Source: Actinomycetota bacterium (GTDB taxonomy: Bacteria > Actinomycetota > Actinomycetes > Nanopelagicales > Nanopelagicaceae). Taken from it: a stretch of 13,448 nt of DNA. The DNA is taken from the NCBI GenBank assembly GCA_009700155.1, contig WLMP01000017.1:1-13448 (forward strand), read 5' to 3'. The notes under the pieces were generated by a model, which was given only the letters and a program-made list of their open reading frames with translations, searched no databases and was not told where the DNA came from. Of the stretch, positions 8,884-13,448 are shown in pieces (the first letter of the stretch is position 1; each line of letters opens with the position of its first letter). Both the position numbers and the translations under genes were made by a program.

Positions 8884-11604
8884 CTACTCAGGCAAGTTTC
8901 CAACGCCAGTTGCGCCCTTTTTTGCCTTTTTCTTAGCAGCTGCTCCTTTAACTGTTTTTTCAGTAAGTGTTGGAGCACTCTTCTTAGATCTTTTGCCTTT
9001 CTTCTTTGAACCCTCTGGATTTTCAATTTCCCACGCTCTTCTGCCGGCTAGTAATTCAAGTGCTCTTTCTAATGTTAGAAGTTCAACTGCATCTCCTCTG
9101 CGTAGAGTGGCATTGGTTTCGCCATCGGTTACATAAACACCAAATCTGCCATCCTTAACGATTACATCTCTACTTGTTTGAGGATCTTTACCCAACTCCT
9201 TTAGTGGTGGTTTTGCAACGCCACGTCTTCTTACTTTTGGTTGTCTATAAATCTCAAGCGCTTCTTCAAAATTAATTGAAAATAGCTGATCTTCACTTGT
9301 TAATGTTCTTGAATCTGTTCCATGTTTTAAATAAGGACCATATCTACCGTTTTGTACAGTTATAACTTCGCCTTCATACTCACCTAAATTTCTTGGTAAA
9401 GATAAAAGCTGCAGCGCATCTGCAAGCACAATCGTGTCGAGTGACATAGTAGAAAGCAGAGAAGCAGTTTTAGGCTTTGGTGCATCTTTTTTCTTTCGCT
9501 TCTTTTTTGCGCCCTCTTCTGCAATCTCTTCTGGAAAAACTTCAGTTATATATGCACCAAATCGACCAGATTTTGCAATTAACTCTAAACCAGTTACAGG
9601 ATCAATTCCCAACTTTCGCTCACCTGATGGCTTTGCTAATAATTCAATTGCTTTAGCAAGTGTTAATTCATCTGGCGCCATCTCCTCTGGAATATTTGCA
9701 TATTTTCGCTCTTCGCCAACACCTTGTTGAATGTAAGCACCAAATCTTCCGACTCTGATCTCTATATCCTCACCCATTTTCATGGTGTTAATAGCTTGCG
9801 CATCAATTGCACCAAGATCTGCTGATAGATCTGCTAAACCTGGATTATTCTCACTTCCATAAAAGAACTTAGTTAACCAAGCAACTCGCTCTTCTTCACC
9901 ATTAGCAATTTTGTCTAAGTCTTCTTCCATTGAAGCAGTGAATTCGTAGTCAATTAATTTTGTAAAGTGTTGCTCTAGTAACCCAGTAACTGAGAAAGCT
10001 AAGAATGTTGGGACTAAAGCTCTGCCTCGTTTTGCAACATAGCCTCGATCTTGAATTGTCTGCATAATTGAAGCAAATGTTGAAGGTCGGCCAATTCCTA
10101 ATTCCTCTAACTTTTTAACTAAGGTTGGCTCGGTATATCTTGCTGGCGGTTTAGTTTCATGACCTTCACAGTTGTATTCAGTAACTGAAATCTTTTCACC
10201 AACACTCATGGCTGGCAACCTGCGATCTACCTCTTCGACATCCACTTTTTCTTCAACAATATCCTCATATGCGGATAAAAAACCAGGAAATACAATTACA
10301 GAACCATTGGCTCTAAATATTGCATCATCACCTGTTTTTGTCTTCACATCAAAATCAACTCGCATCTGTTGCTTCTTTGCATCTGCCATTTGTGATGCAA
10401 TGGTGCGTTTCCAAATTAAATCATAAAGTGCAAATTCATCTCTAGATAACTCTGGCGCTAATTCGCCCGGGGTTCTAAATGAATCACCTGCAGGTCTTAT
10501 CGCTTCATGTGCCTCTTGTGCATTTTTTGTTTTACCTTCATAAACTCTTGGCGCAGATGGCACTGACTCTTTTCCATATAAAGACTGAGCTGAAGATCTA
10601 GCTGCTGATATCGCTGCTGAAGATAGCGTTACTGAATCGGTTCGCATATAAGTTATGTATCCGTTTTCATATAACCGCTGCGCAATTCTCATTGTTAATT
10701 GAGCACCCCACCCAAGTCGGGAACCGGCATCTTGTTGCATGGTTGATGTTGTAAAAGGTGGCTTTGGTCTTTCAGTTCTTGGTGACTCTTCTAGTGACTT
10801 TACAACTAAAACCTGATTAGAAAGTGATTGGACTAATTCGCGAGCAGCAGCCTCATCTAGTAATAAAATATTTTCAACTGACTTTTCTTTAATTCCACCA
10901 TTTGAATCAAAATCATTTGTAGCTGCAACTCGTTTACCGTTTAATGATAAAAGCCTGGCGTTAAAACCTGGTTCACACTGTGCGCTTAAATCCCACCAAC
11001 CCGATGAAATAAATGCCATGCGCTCACGTTCACGTTCAACAATTAATCTAGTTGCTACAGATTGCACGCGCCCTGCTGAAATTCTTGGCATTACTTTCTT
11101 CCAGAGCACAGGTGAAAGTCGATAACCATAAAGCCGATCCAGCACTCTACGAGTTTCTTGCGCATCTACTAATCGATAATCTAAATCCCGTGTTTCTTTA
11201 GCAGCTTTTTGAATTGCTTCTTTTGTAATCTCGTGAAATACCATTCGTCTAACTGGAATTTTGGGGCGTAATACCTCTATTAAATGCCATGCAATCGCTT
11301 CACCTTCGCGGTCTTCATCTGTTGCCAGGATTAACTCGTCGGCATCCTTCATTAACTCTTTTAACTCAGCAACTTTGGCTTTCTTATCTGGGTTAATAAC
11401 ATAAAGTGGAGCAAAATCCTCTTCAATATTTACGCCCTCTTTTGCCCAAGCAATTTTCTTATACTCTTTTGGGATATCCGCAGCTCGTTGTGGCAAATCT
11501 CGAATATGGCCAACTGAAGCCTCTACTACATACTCATCCCCTAGAAATGAGCCAATTTTGCGTGCTTTAGCTGGCGATTCAACTATAACTAATTTGGTGC
11601 CCAA
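8884..11604 (-). CDS. topA: DNA topoisomerase I (type IA), actinobacterial form
   Basis: A 906-residue enzyme that relaxes negative supercoils by passing a strand through a transient single-strand break. The Toprim domain has KLVIVESPAKA (4-14, Glu9) and the metal-binding TDEDREGE (95-102; Asp96, Asp98, Glu100). Conserved SAGRVQSVATR is at 176-186. The catalytic motif GYITYMRTDS (315-324) carries the Tyr319 nucleophile and Arg321. Instead of zinc fingers, the C-terminus has four topoisomerase C-repeats marked by GRFGAY (619), GRFGAY (680), GRYGPY (753) and GRFGVY (819). A basic insert lies at about 700-712 and a lysine-rich tail at 866-897. This layout is typical of actinobacteria, where the Lys tail aids DNA binding and processivity. 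Translation starts at TTG 11604, supported by a GAAGGA SD 5 nt upstream. hppA lies 38 bp upstream and the tmk fusion 29 bp downstream on the same strand. Confidence 0.96.
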   Translation of the reverse strand: MGTKLVIVESPAKARKIGSFLGDEYVVEASVGHIRDLPQRAADIPKEYKKIAWAKEGVNIEEDFAPLYVINPDKKAKVAELKELMKDADELILATDEDREGEAIAWHLIEVLRPKIPVRRMVFHEITKEAIQKAAKETRDLDYRLVDAQETRRVLDRLYGYRLSPVLWKKVMPRISAGRVQSVATRLIVERERERMAFISSGWWDLSAQCEPGFNARLLSLNGKRVAATNDFDSNGGIKEKSVENILLLDEAAARELVQSLSNQVLVVKSLEESPRTERPKPPFTTSTMQQDAGSRLGWGAQLTMRIAQRLYENGYITYMRTDSVTLSSAAISAARSSAQSLYGKESVPSAPRVYEGKTKNAQEAHEAIRPAGDSFRTPGELAPELSRDEFALYDLIWKRTIASQMADAKKQQMRVDFDVKTKTGDDAIFRANGSVIVFPGFLSAYEDIVEEKVDVEEVDRRLPAMSVGEKISVTEYNCEGHETKPPARYTEPTLVKKLEELGIGRPSTFASIMQTIQDRGYVAKRGRALVPTFLAFSVTGLLEQHFTKLIDYEFTASMEEDLDKIANGEEERVAWLTKFFYGSENNPGLADLSADLGAIDAQAINTMKMGEDIEIRVGRFGAYIQQGVGEERKYANIPEEMAPDELTLAKAIELLAKPSGERKLGIDPVTGLELIAKSGRFGAYITEVFPEEIAEEGAKKKRKKKDAPKPKTASLLSTMSLDTIVLADALQLLSLPRNLGEYEGEVITVQNGRYGPYLKHGTDSRTLTSEDQLFSINFEEALEIYRQPKVRRRGVAKPPLKELGKDPQTSRDVIVKDGRFGVYVTDGETNATLRRGDAVELLTLERALELLAGRRAWEIENPEGSKKKGKRSKKSAPTLTEKTVKGAAAKKKAKKGATGVGNLPE

Positions 11605-11609
11605 AGTAA

Positions 11610-11615
11610 TCCTTC
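11610..11615 (-). promoter_or_regulatory. Ribosome binding site that sets the TTG start of topA
   Basis: Read on the minus strand, 11615-11610 is GAAGGA, 5 nt before the TTG at 11604. It is the clearest Shine-Dalgarno in the window and supports the rare TTG as the true start. It also shows that this genome uses SD-led initiation inside operons, alongside the leaderless starts seen elsewhere. It lies in the 38-bp gap after hppA, where no terminator hairpin is visible. Confidence 0.6.
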
Positions 11616-11642
11616 TTTATCTAATTAGGGAAGAGAAAATAG

Positions 11643-13448
11643 TTAAGCGATTGCCGTTGCACGTTTTCTGTTACGGATGAGTGCAAAAACAATTATCGCA
11701 GTTGCAATAAGTGCAATCACTAAATTCATTTGCTCATTATCATCTAATGTAAAGCCGACAATTGCTGGCGTAATTAGTAAGCCAACTAAATTCATTACTT
11801 TAATTAGTGGATTTATCGCAGGACCTGCAGTGTCTTTAAATGGATCACCAACAGTATCTCCAACAATAGTTGCTTTATGGGCTTCACTTCCCTTGCCGCC
11901 AAATTTTCCATCTTCAACCATCTTCTTTGCGTTATCCCATGCACCACCTGAGTTTGATAGGAATACTGCCATTAAAGTTCCGGTACCAATCGCCCCTGCA
12001 AGATATGCACCAAGTGCGCCAACACCTAAACCAAAACCAACTGCAATTGGTGCCATAACTGCAAGCAATCCTGGCGTTGCAAGTTCACGTAATGAATCTC
12101 GGGTGCAAATATCTACTACCCGGCCGTAATCTGGTTTTACTTTTCCAGTCATAATTCCTGGGTACTTCTTAAACTGTGCGCGTACTTCAACAACTACTGC
12201 AGCAGCAGCTCTTGATACAGCATTAATTGCAAGACCTGAGAACATAAAGACAACTGCAGCGCCAATAATTAATCCGACTAAGTTTCTTGGATCTGCAACA
12301 TCTAATACGCCTTGGAATTCAAGAACTTGATCCTTAACTAATAATCCCTTTTCAAGTACTGAGTTCTTAATTGCATCGGTAAATGCACCAAACAGAGCTG
12401 TTGCTGCTAACACTGCAGTTGCAATCGCAATTCCTTTAGTGATTGCCTTAGTTGTGTTACCTACAGCATCAAGTGAGGTAAGAATCTTTGCACCTTCACC
12501 CTTTACATCTCCACTCATTTCAGCAATACCTTGTGCATTATCTGAGATAGGTCCAAAGGTATCCATTGCAACAATTACACCAACTGTTGTTAGTAGACCA
12601 GTACCAGCAAGTGAAACTGCAAATAGTGATAGGACAATTGATCCACCGCCTAATAAAAATGCGCCAAATACTGCAGATGCAATTAGTAGGGCAGAGTAAA
12701 CAGCTGATTCAAAACCAACTGAAACGCCAGCCAAAATAACGGTTGCAGCACCTGTTTTAGATGAAGCAGCAACATCATTTACTGGTCGCTTTCCAACTTC
12801 AGTGAAAAATCCAGTCAAAATCTGAATTGCTGCAGCTAATGCGATTCCAATTAGTACTGCACCAAAAGCTAGAACTCTAGGATTAATATCTACGGCTTGT
12901 GCTTCAACTGTTAAGCCAGTCATATTCTTTAATGAATTAGGTAGGTATGTAAATGTTGCAAAGCCAACTAAAACAGCACTAATGATTGCGCTAGTAAAAA
13001 ATGAGCGATTAATAGCATCCATTGCTGTTTTATCAGTTGTGCGTAATTTAGTAAGGAAAATTCCCAAGATTGCAGTGATAATTCCGATCGCTGGCACTAT
13101 CAGTGGATAAACCAAACCTGCATCACCAAATCCTGCTTTTCCTAGGATAAGTGCTGCTACTAAGGTAACTGCATATGATTCAAATAAATCTGCTGCCATT
13201 CCTGCACAATCACCAACATTGTCACCAACATTATCTGCAATAGTTGCAGCATTTCTTGGATCATCCTCTGGAATTCCTTTTTCAACCTTACCAACTAAAT
13301 CTGCGCCAACATCAGCTGCTTTAGTAAATATGCCGCCACCTACTCGCATAAACATCGCTAGCATCGCAGCACCAAAGCCAAAACCCTCTAAAACAGTTGG
13401 TGCATTTTCTTTATAAATAATTACTACTAATGATGCACCTAATAACCC
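11643..13448 (-). CDS. hppA: Membrane H+-translocating pyrophosphatase, C-terminal part
   Basis: The last 601 residues of a multi-helix membrane pump that couples hydrolysis of pyrophosphate to cation export. The gene runs off the right edge; the frame is open through 13448 and the first visible residues (GLLGASLVVI) are already mid-protein, so the Met codon at 13364 is internal. About 100-180 N-terminal residues are missing compared with family lengths of about 700-780. In fragment numbering, the PPi/Mg-binding signature DVGADLVGKVE is at 46-56 (DX3DX3KXE), followed by DNVGDNVGDCAG (72-83) and, near the end, GDTVGDPFKDTAGP. GNTTKAITKG (330-339) has Lys and Thr at the two positions that mark K+-independent enzymes, so a K+-insensitive H+ pump is predicted. 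It would recycle PPi from nucleic acid and other biosynthesis. topA follows 38 bp downstream on the same strand. Confidence 0.96.
   Translation of the reverse strand, partial: GLLGASLVVIIYKENAPTVLEGFGFGAAMLAMFMRVGGGIFTKAADVGADLVGKVEKGIPEDDPRNAATIADNVGDNVGDCAGMAADLFESYAVTLVAALILGKAGFGDAGLVYPLIVPAIGIITAILGIFLTKLRTTDKTAMDAINRSFFTSAIISAVLVGFATFTYLPNSLKNMTGLTVEAQAVDINPRVLAFGAVLIGIALAAAIQILTGFFTEVGKRPVNDVAASSKTGAATVILAGVSVGFESAVYSALLIASAVFGAFLLGGGSIVLSLFAVSLAGTGLLTTVGVIVAMDTFGPISDNAQGIAEMSGDVKGEGAKILTSLDAVGNTTKAITKGIAIATAVLAATALFGAFTDAIKNSVLEKGLLVKDQVLEFQGVLDVADPRNLVGLIIGAAVVFMFSGLAINAVSRAAAAVVVEVRAQFKKYPGIMTGKVKPDYGRVVDICTRDSLRELATPGLLAVMAPIAVGFGLGVGALGAYLAGAIGTGTLMAVFLSNSGGAWDNAKKMVEDGKFGGKGSEAHKATIVGDTVGDPFKDTAGPAINPLIKVMNLVGLLITPAIVGFTLDDNEQMNLVIALIATAIIVFALIRNRKRATAIA

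Noticed and set aside
8884..11604. Missing TopA zinc fingers as a truncation
   Set aside because: Actinobacterial TopA normally replaces zinc fingers with C-repeats and a Lys-rich tail, and both are present here.
11605..11642. TAGATA (11623-11618 on minus) as a separate topA promoter
   Set aside because: The implied start site would fall inside the topA Shine-Dalgarno and destroy it, so co-transcription with hppA is more likely.

Overview
The window is a stretch of bacterial chromosome with low GC (roughly 40% by eye) carrying core housekeeping genes, nearly all on the minus strand. Several traits point to an actinobacterium: a GuaB1-type IMPDH-like protein with CBS domains, a TopA with no zinc fingers and a lysine-rich tail, a DNA polymerase III delta' with an Arg in its P-loop, a transporter-thymidylate kinase fusion, and promoters that place a -10 box directly before the start codon (leaderless mRNAs). 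Actinobacterial proteins in such AT-rich DNA suggest the freshwater acI lineage (Candidatus Nanopelagicales, e.g. Planktophila-like). That assignment is inference from gene content and base composition, not a database match.

Layout, left to right. Bases 1-118 hold a possible 5' end of a gene leaving the left edge on the minus strand, plus a weak hairpin. A low-molecular-weight protein tyrosine phosphatase (minus, 119-661) and guaB1 (plus, 684-2120) diverge from a 22-bp gap in which one short AT-rich symmetric element gives a -10 box on each strand. guaB1 meets an NCS1 nucleobase/vitamin-type permease (2117-3538, minus) tail to tail, with overlapping stop codons. A DEAD-box RNA helicase (3563-4861, minus) follows. 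Upstream of it is a 140-bp gap with a perfect 21-bp palindrome. Next, all on the minus strand, come a VOC/glyoxalase-like protein (5002-5646), DNA polymerase III delta' holB (5691-6836), an MFS transporter-thymidylate kinase fusion (6833-8854), DNA topoisomerase I topA (8884-11604) and the C-terminal about 600 residues of a membrane proton-pumping pyrophosphatase hppA (11643 to the right edge).

How the genes fit together. Read in transcription order, hppA-topA-mfs/tmk-holB-VOC is a tightly spaced cluster with gaps of 38, 29, -4 and 44 bp. It links dTTP supply (Tmk), the clamp loader (delta') and DNA supercoiling (TopA), with a PPi-driven ion pump next to them. guaB1 belongs to purine nucleotide interconversion, and its convergent neighbour is a possible nucleobase importer. 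I see no mobile element, CRISPR array, tRNA, rRNA or defence system, and no clearly new multi-gene system. The most interesting signals are regulatory (the shared bidirectional leaderless promoter and the palindrome) and the conserved but unexplained transporter-kinase fusion.
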